The notes under the pieces are model-generated. The model searched no databases. It was given only the letters and a program-made list of their open reading frames with translations, and was not told the origin of the DNA. Positions 10,475 to 20,743 of a stretch of DNA of 64,000 nucleotides are shown piece after piece. Within the stretch, counting starts at the first letter, position 1. Each line of letters begins with the position of its first letter. A program made the translations under genes and the position numbers. Source of the DNA: Dichetophora obliterata (lineage: Eukaryota > Arthropoda > Insecta > Diptera > Sciomyzidae); contig OY986435.1 of NCBI GenBank assembly GCA_963920525.1, positions 224,552,399 to 224,616,398 of the forward strand, in the 5' to 3' direction.

Positions 10475-11855
10475 TTGATAAGGTTTGATAAAATCAAACC
10501 AAATACCATACCCAACGTGCAAAAGGTACCGAATTAAAAAATAATTTTAATTAAGTATTAAAATACCTTAAATACTTTAAATGAAAGAAAACTCAGTGGG
10601 ATCACCTTTTTCGCCCCTGCCATAAACCTGACACAAATCTGGGAAGCAGATTTGACCGCGAAAGTTGCTCCGAGTCGCAAGACCACAGCGCAACTTTCGC
10701 CAAAACTAGCTAGCCTACCGGGACATTAGACCTCCTTGACGTGCGCGCGTAAATCCTGCGCATGCCACGTACCCTTTTCGCGACCATCCCCATTCTCGTG
10801 GGTATAAGTCCAGGGAGATACCCTCTTTTTAACCCTAAATGGTCTAATAAACTTAGGAGCTAACTTGGCAGCGAAGTAATTTGCTGCATCCGATAAAACA
10901 AAATTCCGTCACCAGACTAATTCGTTCGGTAAGTATTGTACATCCCTACGTCGCAGATTATAGGTCTTAACCATCTTGGCGCTCGCCGTCTCTATTTTCT
11001 TCCGTATGTCAGCACGTATGGACTTCATCTGTTGAGCCCGCTCCTCGCTACGAGTCCCCGTCGGTTCGTCTAAGTCGTCCTTACGTTAATATTCCTTATC
11101 TCCCCGGATCGCCATGTCTCGACCAAAATTCACTAAATAAGGGGAGTGCATAAGGACTGCAAGTCTTTACTCCTAAATTGAGGTCCATTGTCACACACAA
11201 TGGATCTCGGGACACCAAAGAGTAAAAACACGTTGTTCTCCAGCTCTTTGCAGATGCTTTTTGCCGTTGCAGACCGCAGATCTAACAAACCCCGGAGAAA
11301 GACCAAAAATCCTAACTCCTAAGTATGGCCTATTATCTAACTCTTTCTCTAGAAGGGTAAAACCTAACCTTACTTCACCCTGGCGCCGACGCTCAGGTGC
11401 CCTACCATCTATCCTAGCCAGCTGGTTGTCCGCAGTCAACCTATTTAATTTTGGCGAGCTCCCTGCCCTGCGTCTGCATGGGCCCGCAGAACATTCCCCG
11501 ACGACTGTGTGGGGTTTAGCCCCTCCCTTGGCCCTATTTGCCCTCTATTTGTCTCGGCCTGAGAATCTCGGCGGTCTGTAGACCCGGCTCGATTTGAGCA
11601 CCGCGGACAATCCCGTTTCATGTACCCGTCCCGGCCGCAACCATAGCATCGAAATCCCAGAGGACAGTTGATAAGGTTTGATAAAATCAAACCAAAGACC
11701 ATACCCAACGCACAAAGTGTACCGAATTAAAAAAATAATTTTAATTAAGTATTAAAATACCTTAAATACTTTGAATGAAAGAAAACTCAGTGGGATCACC
11801 TCTTTCGCCCCTGCCATAAACCAGACACAAATCTAGGAAGCAGATTTGACCGCGA
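10475..11855 (-). mobile_element. Ty3/Gypsy LTR-retrotransposon remnant, internally deleted
   Basis: A minus-strand Gypsy remnant is bracketed by a ~187-bp direct repeat (10475-10661 and 11668-11855), probably part of the LTRs. The repeat copies differ at few positions, and each contains the palindrome GGTTTGATAAAATCAAACC. Coding debris between them is described separately. No primer-binding site or TG..CA LTR termini could be fixed by eye. Confidence 0.65.
10727..11708 (-). pseudogene. Gypsy gag-pol debris: zinc knuckle, protease edge, integrase
   Basis: Reading the minus strand, a gag-type zinc knuckle CYGCGRDGYMKRDCPRC lies at about 11648-11598, with Tyr where His is common. After a frameshift comes a protease-like start (RPYLGVRIFGL, about 11331-11296). 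The frame then passes directly into an integrase core block with FGVPRSIVCDNGPQF near 11200. It continues through NFGRDMAI and KLAPKFIRPF to a stop near 10727. Reverse transcriptase and RNase H are absent, so a deletion joins protease to integrase. Several stops and frame changes follow. It is inactive, and no intact product is possible. Confidence 0.7.
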
Positions 11856-12632
11856 CATAGTTAATAAAAGTTCAAAGGGCCGTTGTTGTTCCATTAGAAA
11901 ACATATTTTTTTCAACTTTTAATCGTTGCAAAAAAAACAAAAACACAAAAAAAGGTTTGTCACAGCTTAATCACTCCAGATACTGAATATGGAAGTGTAG
12001 CTCCTTCTGAAATAATCTTTTTGTCTGCTCTCTGATTGATTTTATACAGAATTTGTTGTTTTTGTCTTCTTAAAAACTTTTTCATCTAAGTAGCTCATAA
12101 TTATTTAACAATTCAAAAAAGGAACAGGTTTGTACAAAATTTTCTCCTCTTTGTATCCATCTCTTTATTTTGTTTAAAACAGGACTTAATTCTTTTCTAA
12201 CAAACTAAAAAATAGATAAGTACTTAAAATCTATAAATAAATTTGCATGACTGGCATAAATACAAAAATAGTTAAATCCATAATTTAAGATGTTTTAAAG
12301 ACGAATATAGTAGGGATATTTTTCCGCTTATTATTTAATGTCAGCTATCTATTAACGAATAAAAACAGCCCAATAACGTTTTTCAAAAGACATTGACAGA
12401 GTTCTCAGCTTGGATCATGTTACAGAAAAATATGATTGTTTTCTAAAAACTCACTCCACAAAAAAAAAAATTGGAAAAATTGGTAGCCTAATATTTCTGA
12501 TTTAAATTTCTTGGTTATAACTCCAATTTGAAAATAAATATTTTTTTAAACAAAACCCATATCAAATTGGTAACCATAGATCATGCCTTTTCATGTTAAC
12601 ATGTTTTTTTTTAACACAAATATGTAGCCAGA
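11856..12632. other. AT-rich intergenic DNA, nothing recognised
   Basis: No conserved frame, repeat or RNA-like structure was found between the Gypsy remnant and the MITE at 12635. Confidence 0.6.
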
Positions 12633-12634
12633 TA

Positions 12635-13070
12635 CACGGTTAAAAATTTTGGACTACTTTTTAATCCAAACCTTGGTTTGGATAAGGATTTTTTATCCAA
12701 AAAGTACTACTTTTTAATCCAAACATTAGTTTAATTTAGCTGGGTCTCAAACCCACGCTTCTGAAAAGAACTTACTTGCATTTGTAATGATATAAAAGAA
12801 GCGAAACTGAGTTTGAAGAGTGGATAAGGTGTTGCACCAACACAACAAAGGACTTGTGTTCAAATCATAAACTGATTCTGAACAGAAAAGTTTTTTATTT
12901 TAAGTTGATATTTATGGTTTTTTTAAACTTTTTTCGGACTGAAAACTAATCTTTTTTTGGATTGAAAAATTTTAAACTTTTCACTGAATTAAAAAGTAAT
13001 CTTTTTTCTGGTGTTGTTCTATATGTAATCCAAAAAAAGTCTAAAATTTAGTCCCAGATTTTTAACCGTG
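12635..13070. mobile_element. 436-bp TA-flanked MITE with CACGGTTAAAAAT ends
   Basis: The left end reads CACGGTTAAAAATTTTGGACTA and the right end, reverse-complemented, CACGGTTAAAAATCTGGGACTA. A TA dinucleotide abuts each end (12633-12634 and 13071-13072), as for Tc1/mariner-type insertions. Inside the left end is a short foldback, CCAAACCTTGGTTTGG, and the motif TTTTTAATCC recurs. No transposase is encoded, so it is non-autonomous. The centre carries a tRNA-like block annotated separately. Confidence 0.8.
12811..12870 (+). other. tRNA-like (pol III promoter-like) block inside the MITE
   Basis: TTGAAGAGTGGATAAGG at 12813 resembles a tRNA A box (TRGCNNAGTGG plus D-loop). TGTTCAAATCA at 12857-12867 resembles a B box (GGTTCRANNCC). 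They are about 33 bases apart, close to a real tRNA. No stable acceptor stem is visible, so this is a tRNA-derived relic or SINE-like piece, not a functional tRNA. Confidence 0.45.
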
Positions 13071-13072
13071 TA

Positions 13073-14290
13073 TAGTAAAAAAAATTTCAATAAATTCATA
13101 TATAAGTACATAAACTGAACAAATTTTTAGAAATGGTACTTTAAAGTTGAAGTCAAGGTCCTTTAAAGTTAAATATTATGTTTAAATGAAATTTGTACAA
13201 AGCAAATAACTGATAAGCCAAGTCATTTAAAACTAATCCTGTATTTATTTTCACCCCACAATTTCGATTTCATTTATTGCATTGCTATTACTGATTAACG
13301 TCTGCATTCACAAGTTCACTCACTCACACACTCACAGCTGATGTACAAATTCCTCTTTCTTTCTTTGCTTTTTTGATAATAAAAGACTTATTGTATCAAA
13401 GGTACGATTGTGAATGCCAAATTACGAATAAAAGGAAACCACAACTGCATGAGTAGCAAGGACTTTGTGTTGCAATTGAGGTCGCTCGCTCACTTCACAA
13501 ACATCAGCAGTAGTAGCAGCAATAGCAGCGGTAACACAACTCTTAAGCAGCTTACGTTTGATAATAAATTCAAACAAATTGAGAAACAACAAAAGTCCTC
13601 GCAATAGCGGGCTTCAAGTATTGTCAGAATATTATTTGGGTTTCAACTGTTGCGACTGTTGCGTGAGTGAAAAGATTAAGTTGCATTTTTTTTTGCACAT
13701 TTTGACATCTTTGAGGATTTATTAATTTCAAATGGATTCTTATCACTGCTATCAGTTCCATGCAGTTAGCGCGTTATAAATCCTTTTTAGTTCAATGTGA
13801 TTTATAATGATTTATACTGCTACTTTTTCTGTTTGTTTTTCCACTTATCATTTTAATTTTTTCATATACGTAAAAAGTTTTATTAAATTGTTGATTTTAT
13901 ATGATTTAAATACGAATTCTAAATGTTTGATAGTTTAAATCATACTTGATTTTAAATACAAATTCTAGTTGTTTGATAGTTTAAAATCGTTTATTGACCT
14001 TAAGCTCAATACTTCTTTTTTGTTATTAATTAAAGGTGTGCAGCTATGTTAAATTTTCTATTTCATTGGTTTTTTACATATTGCTCTCGTCACAATTAAT
14101 TGCTTTTTGTTTGATTTGTAAGTTTCTGAAAAGTTAGTGCAAATATAATTTATTCACCAGTAATGTGTTACTTTTTCGTCGAAATTCCAAAACAAAGATA
14201 TGACTTATTTGCCGCAATCTTTAGTGGAATACGTGCAATAGAGGTAAGACCAGCTATAAACATGTGGTTAGACAAGTTGCTAGACTGCAG
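13073..14290. other. AT-rich intergenic DNA with a small tandem duplication
   Basis: No convincing gene. A 65-codon open frame at 13410-13607 has an AGC-repeat serine run and no homology I recognise. At 13907-13990 a ~48-bp unit (AAATACGAATTCTAAATG then AAATACAAATTCTAGTTG, each followed by TTTGATAGTTTAAA) is duplicated in tandem. Confidence 0.5.
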
Positions 14291-14299
14291 AATGGTTTG

Positions 14300-15260
14300 A
14301 GCTGAGTGGGGCACCAAATCTATGGAAAAGGTCCTCTCACCCTTATTATTCAGTCTTGTCGTCAATGAACTGTTCAAAAAGTTCGCAGGTAGAGCCCTGA
14401 ATATAACAACCTGTGTAGACTGTATAGCGACTACGGAAGCCTCCTTTAATAAGCATAATTATAGTAGGGAAATGTCTATCAACAGTAAGCTCAGCTCCAC
14501 AAGGGAGAGCACACTCAAAGATGTAATAAGATGGTTAAATCCAGTCGGCCTTAGTATTAACGCAGATAAAACGAATCTGGTTCTGTTCACGACAAAGTAC
14601 AAGGTATCACCACAGTGGATAGCACCAAATGTAAACCACATTCGTCTCATACCGAAAACTCACACAAAATATCTAAGAGTTGTCCTGGACATCAAGCTGA
14701 CATGAAAATCAATGTAGAAGAAAGGATGAAGAAAGCCACCATAGCGCTGCTCACATCCAAGAAAATGCTAGTCAGCCTCTCGCTCTTTCTGGTGCACATG
14801 ATTTTTGTAACGGTAATTCGTCCTCTTTTACTCTATGGAATTATTGAGTGGTTGCCGGCTGTGAATAAATCAACATACCTCAGGCATGGTATAAGGATAG
14901 AGGTAGCTGCAGCACTGACTGTGCTCTCTTTCCGTACTGCCATGTCAGTCAAATTCAGCTGTGTGGCGAATCGAAACAAAAGAAGAGAAATAAAAAGTTT
15001 TGCTTTGTTTTGACATTTCCGGCAGTATGCTCTCATCTAGTGCATCTACCTGTATTCTTCTACCATGACCTCAGGCGCTTGAAGAAAACTCAGTGGCAGG
15101 CAGCGCTATGCTCTGGGCACTGAAGTCAACTCCAACTAAAGCGCTTGAAACCATGCTATGTATGAACCCCCCGGACATACATGCAAAACTAATAGCTGGA
15201 AAACGGCTTCACGCCTCACGGCAGCTGGCATCAAGCAAAATTTGATGCCTTTCATAATTT
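14300..15260 (+). pseudogene. LOA/I-like non-LTR retrotransposon fragment (RT to post-RT)
   Basis: Open segments 14322-14705 and 14702-15013 carry the second half of a LINE reverse transcriptase. Visible blocks are VLSPLLFSLVVNELF, a lost catalytic YADD position (TTCVDCIAT), GLSINADKTNLVLFT, HTKYLRVVLDIKLT, RMKKATIALLTSKKM and VIRPLLLYGIIEWLPA. A third frame near 15110-15230 gives TPTKALETMLCMNPPDIHAK, the post-RT segment of LOA/I-type elements with RNase H. Frame changes at about 14700 and 15015 and loss of the active-site aspartates make it dead. The 5' half (endonuclease and start of RT) is missing. Confidence 0.75.
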
Positions 15261-15339
15261 CGGTCATTGTACTGAGAAATTGTGCCTCAAATTGAGACGC
15301 ACTTAGGCCAATAAGGCCCGTTGTGGTACCACAGGGGTT

Positions 15340-15800
15340 GATCTCCCTTCTCTATTCGAACCAGCTTGAGCTGTTCACAAAGCTTAGGATTCGGTATAAC
15401 GATATTTCCGAGAGTTCTTCGAGGTCTCTGAGAAACCAGTTGTTTAGGTGAAGAAAACGTTTTTGAGCCAGCGCTGGGCAGATGCAGAGTAGGTGTTCTG
15501 TAGATTCCACCTCCTCCTCATCTCTACAGCTTCTGCAGAAGTCGTTGTGGGGTATGTTTAATCTTAGAGCGTGCCTGCCAATAAGGCAGTGCCCTGTCAG
15601 GATCCCTATCATGGTGCCAATGTGATCTCTACTAAGAGATATGAGTTCTTTTGAACGCTTCAGATTGAGTTTGGGCCAGATTTGCCGTTCTATATTACAA
15701 GTGTTACCTGCTGACCATCTTTTGTTGGTGTTAATACAGGATAACTCATGTGTAAGGAGTTTACATGTGGTGAGAGGAATACCAAGGTTTGTCTTGTCAT
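15340..15800 (-). pseudogene. LOA/I-like LINE fragment (post-RNase H C-terminus), inverted
   Basis: On the minus strand one frame reads from about 15795 to 15352. It contains GIPLTTCKLLTHE, RQIWPKLNLKRS, MIGILTGHCLIGRHALRL, DFCRSCRDEEE and TEHLLCICPAL, and ends FVNSSSWFE. This is the C-terminal segment after RNase H in LOA/I-type LINEs (LTGHC..GRH, CxxC..E..EH.LC.CP). It is open but opposite in direction to its neighbours at 14300-15260 and 16090-17600, so it is a separate insertion or an inversion. Confidence 0.75.
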
Positions 15801-16089
15801 TTTTGTCATTTGTTAATATTTAATAAAAGTTAAAAGCTGAAAAGACTTTTTAATTACCCTCTATGGAATCACCTCTTGATGTACGAAAGTATCATCCCTG
15901 CGCTCGCACAAATATCTTTTCACATAAAATTCGCTATAACTCTTTAGCATTTTAATATAATATGATCATACTTTTTTGTAAATAACTTCGATATATTTAT
16001 TACTTTTTTGTGCATAAGCAAGATATTTCAGTCAGTTCGTTACAAAGTAAAAAACCTGATAAGAAATAGTGTACGAAGGGTAACAACTT

Positions 16090-16348
16090 TCCCCTACAGA
16101 CGGCCCCAAAATCTCTGCGTGGGTAAGTGCTGTTGTGTTTTGTGCAGAGCCAAACAAGCAGTGAATCGTAGAAGGAAAAATACGAAAGCAGAGTTGCAGT
16201 ACACAGTGGGTACACTCACTGATAATTGTATGGCGGCAGGCCACGAGAGAAAGCTGGGCATCACCTCGGATAACAACTGCAGGAAGTGCAAGAAATCAGG
16301 CACAGTGGTGACTCTGAACGTCTCATTATGCACATGCTTCACCCTACT
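16090..16348 (+). pseudogene. LOA/I-like LINE C-terminal fragment, left of hAT copy 2
   Basis: One frame contains VGTLTDNCMAAGHERKLGI and NNCRKCKKSG, then shifts to an overlapping frame with SGDSERLIMHML. This corresponds to the LTGHC..GRH..RLGI..D..CR.C and EH.LC.C blocks of the LOA/I-type C-terminus. It is cut by a hAT element at 16349 and resumes at 17384. Confidence 0.7.
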
Positions 16349-17383
16349 CAAGCGCGTCGGATTTCATCTGGGGGGGGGGGGGTGGCAGTACAAATGGTGG
16401 TGCAAAAAAAGTTCACTAAAATTTTTTTAAAGAAACATGAATGTGAATACACAAATTTTTTATTTTAGTTTAAAATAAAAAAATATATAAAAAAATATAA
16501 AAATATATAAAAATATTAAAATTTCATTATTTTTAAAAGTTCTTCCAATTTCAATATTAGAGATCATTCTTTAAAGGATCTTTCATATGGTAATATGAAA
16601 GTATAAGAAATAATGGTTGCTTTTATAAAGCAAGACTAGGTATATCTTTACATGGTTTAAATGCAATAAGGTACAAAAAGTTATATCAATTTAAATTCTT
16701 CCAAAATGTTTCTTTCTGTCCTTGCGAGAAACAAACTCTTTCACCACCTCCATCGAATTCAATTCTTCGGTTTTATCTTTGTGAATGTGTATAAGTGCCG
16801 CATGAGTGAGTCGTTTCTGTGTCATAGTTGCTCGAAGATACGTTTTAAGTCGTCTTAGTGCACTAAAAAACGCTCAGATGAAAGCAAAGCAATAAGTTTT
16901 TCAACTTAATTTAATAGTTTTTTTTACAGTATCCGAATTTTTTGCAAATTGGCGGCAACTTAAATTGCTGAAGCAATTGCATATGGTGCGCGTGGAGGTC
17001 ACTCACATCAAAGTCATCTGCATAAAGATCTAGTTTTGTTTTTAGATTTTGTTCAGAAGGCACTTTTCCGTTGAAGGCTTCGATTACAATATTACAGTAT
17101 TAAGCTACATACTTAAGGGTGCTTTTAAACTGAAGTGGTGGGTTTGCAGTAAAAACTCTACATTTTGTTCTATCTTTTAGCAAACACAGAGAAAGAAAAT
17201 GGTTATCCGTAAGCATGCTTATGAAGAAGAGAAAAAGAAGAGGAAAATATCTAATATAAGAATATTATCGTTGTAAAAAAACTGACATTTTGAATAACTT
17301 TTGAAGTTTTCTTTTTAAATTGTTTATCTAGCTAAAAAAGTGGGGGCAACTGCCCCCCTTTCCCCCCGATTCCGACGCCAATG
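16349..17383 (-). mobile_element. hAT element copy 2 (ZMYM1-like), inserted in a LINE
   Basis: A 1035-bp non-autonomous hAT element in the opposite orientation to copy 1. The target duplication is ACCCTACT (16341-16348) and ACCCTACG (17384-17391), 7 of 8 identical. The ends, read inward, are CAAGCGCGTCGGATTTC and CATTGGCGTCGGAATC, sharing GCGTCGGA. A run of 13 G sits near the left end, and the palindrome GGGGGCAACTGCCCCC sits beside the right end, as in copy 1. Removing the element and one duplication brings the two LINE pieces into one frame. Confidence 0.85.
16690..16960 (-). pseudogene. hAT transposase C-terminal fragment (copy 2)
   Basis: The minus strand matches the coding debris of copy 1 almost base for base over the dimerisation block: repeated lysine-rich KEFVSRKDRKKHF-like sequence, a histidine-bearing IHKDK segment and LKTYLR. 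It is missing the catalytic core. About 190 bp of extra sequence between about 16960 and 17150 is absent from copy 1, so the two copies are different deletion derivatives. Confidence 0.65.
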
Positions 17384-17600
17384 ACCCTACGTAGATTGAC
17401 ACTAAAATACCTAGGCTCATCGACGTTCCTGCCGCTAAGAGATGTAGACAAAGTATCTTTAGAATGCCTCCTAAGGTTTGCGAATCCAACGCAAATCTTT
17501 AAAGAACGGTACTTATACGCAGAGGTTCCTTTGTTCCTAACCGGACTAAGGACCAAAATTGATCTATGTGATCTTCATCAGAAGGCATCAGGATTTACCT
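17384..17600 (+). pseudogene. LOA/I-like LINE C-terminus, right of hAT copy 2
   Basis: The frame MTLRRLTLKYLGSSTF, then LRDVDKVSLECLLRFANPTQ, ends at 17600. It fits the last segment of LOA/I-type polyproteins (RRLxYLGxxxFxxLxDVxxVxxxxLLRFxxxTxxF) and continues the fragment that stops at 16348. Confidence 0.7.
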
Positions 17601-17847
17601 AACCTAGCCTTCATTACAAGTAAGGCACATTCTTTGAAATGTAATAAAAAAATGTTCAGCAAGTTATAGAACAAATAAATGCAAGTTAAGCTAACAATAG
17701 CTGCGTTCCTTTCGCCTTCATATAATCGCGATAACAAATTTTCTCAAAGGAACGGCAAGAAAAACGACTCGTAGAGGGCACTACCGTTGCAGTGAAAATT
17801 AAATTCAAACAAGCAATCATGATACAATAGCTATTAGGTGTCATGAG

Positions 17848-20743
17848 CACGGTTGCCACTTTGGGCCAATTGGCTCAAAAGTGGTCCTTTTTTCAACGTT
17901 TGGTCCGCTGGTCCTTTTCTTTTATATTTGGTCCCTTTTAAAAAAATTTTTGCGTATATAACTAAAAAAGTGTTTCATTAAGGCAAAAAATATAATAACT
18001 AAAATCAACACTGTTCTCAACAAGTGAAACATTTGTACGCTGACAACACTGTCGATAATAATCGATTGCCATTCAATTGTTACTTTTTCACATCTTCAAT
18101 TGCAAATCAAAAGTGGGAAATGGTGGAAAATTTGCAAAACAAATGCAAACTAATATTTTAATTTGATTTATCATGGACAAGTAAGATAATACATCATTCG
18201 AATGCATGTGTAATTTTAATTTTTGCTATAATATTTGATGTTGTTTAAGGTTTTTGATAAAGAAAGCGAAGGTTGCTGAACAAGATTCACACACGGAGTC
18301 AGATGAAAGCGATAGCAGTGGGAGGTAATAAACACGTATATCATGCTACTAGCATAATATTTTTACTTAATATAATTTTAGTGACATAGCTATTGAAAAA
18401 AAGGATAAAATAAAACGCAAGTTTCGAAAAGAATGGCTAAGCCAATTTCCTTGGCTCAAAGAGCTAAATGGAAATGCATACTGCATCGCTTGTGAAAAGT
18501 GCATGGTAAACCACATAACAAAGTTAAAGCGGCACACACAGCAATCAATTCATGTTCAAAATGTAGCCAAGAAAAAATGTCAACTGAAGCTAGATTCTTT
18601 TCTTAAAGAACAAAATGATACTTTGGAAAAGCAGATCCGAAACGCAGAATTCAATATAGTGATGTTCATAATGGTACATAATCTTCCATTTATGCTCATG
18701 GATTATTTGCCAAATTTGCTAGCCGTATGTTGCACGGACTCCAAAATAGCACAGACTTTACGGTGCGGCAGAACAAAATCGACCCAGCTCGCAGAGATTT
18801 TAGGGAACGAAGCAATGAAGAGAATAATATCGGATCTTAGAATGTGTAAATTCTCTCTAATTGTGGACGAAACCACGGACTGTTCAACAAAAACATGCCT
18901 AGTTTTGGTTGTAAGGTATTTTGAGAAGTTATCAAACACAATTTGCGATAGATTTTTATCACTAATTGAACTTAGCAAAACCGATTCAGAAACAATATAT
19001 CAAACAATTAAAACATTTTTTCAAAAGCATAATGTGCCTCTAAGCAACTTGATAGGGCTAGCAACTGACGGAGCCAATACGATGGCAGGCGAATTTAACG
19101 GGCTAAAAACAAAATTAAAAAATGATACTAATATATTTTACATCAAATGCACTTGCCACTCTTTACATTTGTGCTCAAGCTACGCCTGCAAACAGTTACC
19201 GGCAGAAATCGAGAAGCTATGTAGGAATATATATAAATATTTTTCGCATAGCCCAAAGCGAATCAACGAGTTCAAGGAATTCCAGGATTATTGTGGCGTA
19301 AAGCCACATAAGATACTTGGAATTTCTTTAACTCGTTGGCTCGCTCTGGAAAGTGTGATTGGAAGGATCAATGAACAGTGGGAGGCGCTTCAGCTTTATT
19401 TTTCATCCTCGTGTCTTGAAATAAGTGGCGTTAATGCATTTGAATTAGCACATTCAATGGCTAATCCGGAATTAAAAGCTTACATGCTGTTTTTAAGCTA
19501 CATATTAAAAATTATTAATAACCTGAATAAAGAATTCCAATCGGAAAAGGTTCGCCTACCATTTTTATATTCGCAAATAGAAGTACATTTTAAACTTATT
19601 TTGAGTAATTTTATGAACAACGACTTTGTGAAAAGTGTTGATTGTCTGGAAAATTTTAATATACACGATAAAACAAAGTATGTTGAAACAAAAAATATTT
19701 TTATAGGAAGTAAAGCAGAAAACCATATCAAAACCAATAACTTTTCGGATTCGCAACGAATCAGAATTAAAACAAATATATTAAAATTTTATATTGAATT
19801 TTTGAAACAAATTCAAAAACGCTTCGACTTTGGACGAGTTGATATCAAAAATTTATCCATAATAACACCCAACAATGTATTATCTGAAACGGAAACATCA
19901 ATAATGCCTTTAACTATAGATTTTTCTCATTTAATTAAATGTGATATAGATATTATAATTACACAATGGAAACTCTTAAGACTTTTAAATAGTAATTTGA
20001 AACCTGATATGGATGTTTGTGTATTTTGGGAAAAAGTAAGTTTATATAAAAATGGTATGGATGAAAAATGTTTTGAAGAATTGACTGATTTTATTTATGA
20101 CTTACTGAGCCTTCCACATAGTTCGGCGGCAGCAGAAAGGAAATTTTTTGAACTATCTCTGATTAAAACCAAACTAAGAAACAAATTAGAGTTTTGTACA
20201 GTTAACAATATAATGTTGTCCAAAGAACTATGTGCACAAAATGCAGGGCCTCATTACGTTTGGTCGGCAAAAGACATAGGCTGGGCTTAATTTAAAACAA
20301 TAAATGATTATTAAAGAAGCTTTCATTATAATAATAAATTTATAATATTTTGAGAAAGTTTGTTATCTTTTTATTTTTATGATCGTTATCGAGTCATGTA
20401 TCTCAACCAATGTTAACGTTCTTATTTTAGTATCCAGTCATATACTATTATATATACGCGTATACAAATATCTATTTATGTGTAAAAATTAATGTATATG
20501 CATCCGTATGTGATAAATTTTATTTTAATTTCGTTTTATGTGCAATTTGAATTCAAGCACTTTTTGTTATGGCTTCAAAACCAATTTTTACGTAAATTTT
20601 TAGTATGTGTTTTGTTCAATATAATATTATAAGCAATATATGTATACAAATAAAAAGTAATACAAAATGGTCCCTTTTTTTTCATTTTGGTCCTTTTTTA
20701 TATGAATTTTGGTTCCGAAAAAAAATTTGGAGTGGCAACCGTG
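17848..20743 (+). mobile_element. complete, apparently intact hAT transposon
   Basis: A 2896-bp element with a 13-bp perfect terminal inverted repeat, CACGGTTGCCACT at the left and AGTGGCAACCGTG at the right. It is flanked by a perfect 8-bp target duplication GTCATGAG (17840-17847 and 20744-20751), the hAT hallmark. It carries one three-exon transposase gene without stops. Several TGGTCC motifs lie just inside both ends. Perfect duplication, perfect TIRs and an open gene all point to recent insertion and possible autonomy. Confidence 0.9.
18173..20290 (+). CDS. hAT transposase, 663 codons in three exons
   Basis: Predicted exons are 18173-18180, 18250-18324 and 18382-20290. The introns (69 and 57 bp) have GTAAG/AAG and GTAAT/TAG borders, and the joined frame meets the long 595-codon frame in phase. 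The first residues are acidic and serine-rich (residues 13-28). A BED-like finger follows (C62, C65, H79, H85; WLSQFPWLKE just before). The RNase H-like core has D190 in VDETTD and D257 in ATDGANTM, the CTCHSLHLC block, and E613 in SSAAAERKFF within the C-terminal dimerisation region, so the DDE triad is complete. It would cut and re-insert the element's TIR-bounded DNA in the nucleus. AATAAA occurs just after the stop, near 20300. Tiny exon 1 is an inference: translation could start at internal Met69, but that would drop the first finger cysteines. Confidence 0.85.

Noticed and set aside
13410..13607. 65-codon frame with a serine run
   Set aside because: The run is an AGC microsatellite and the opposite strand is equally open; no conserved motif.
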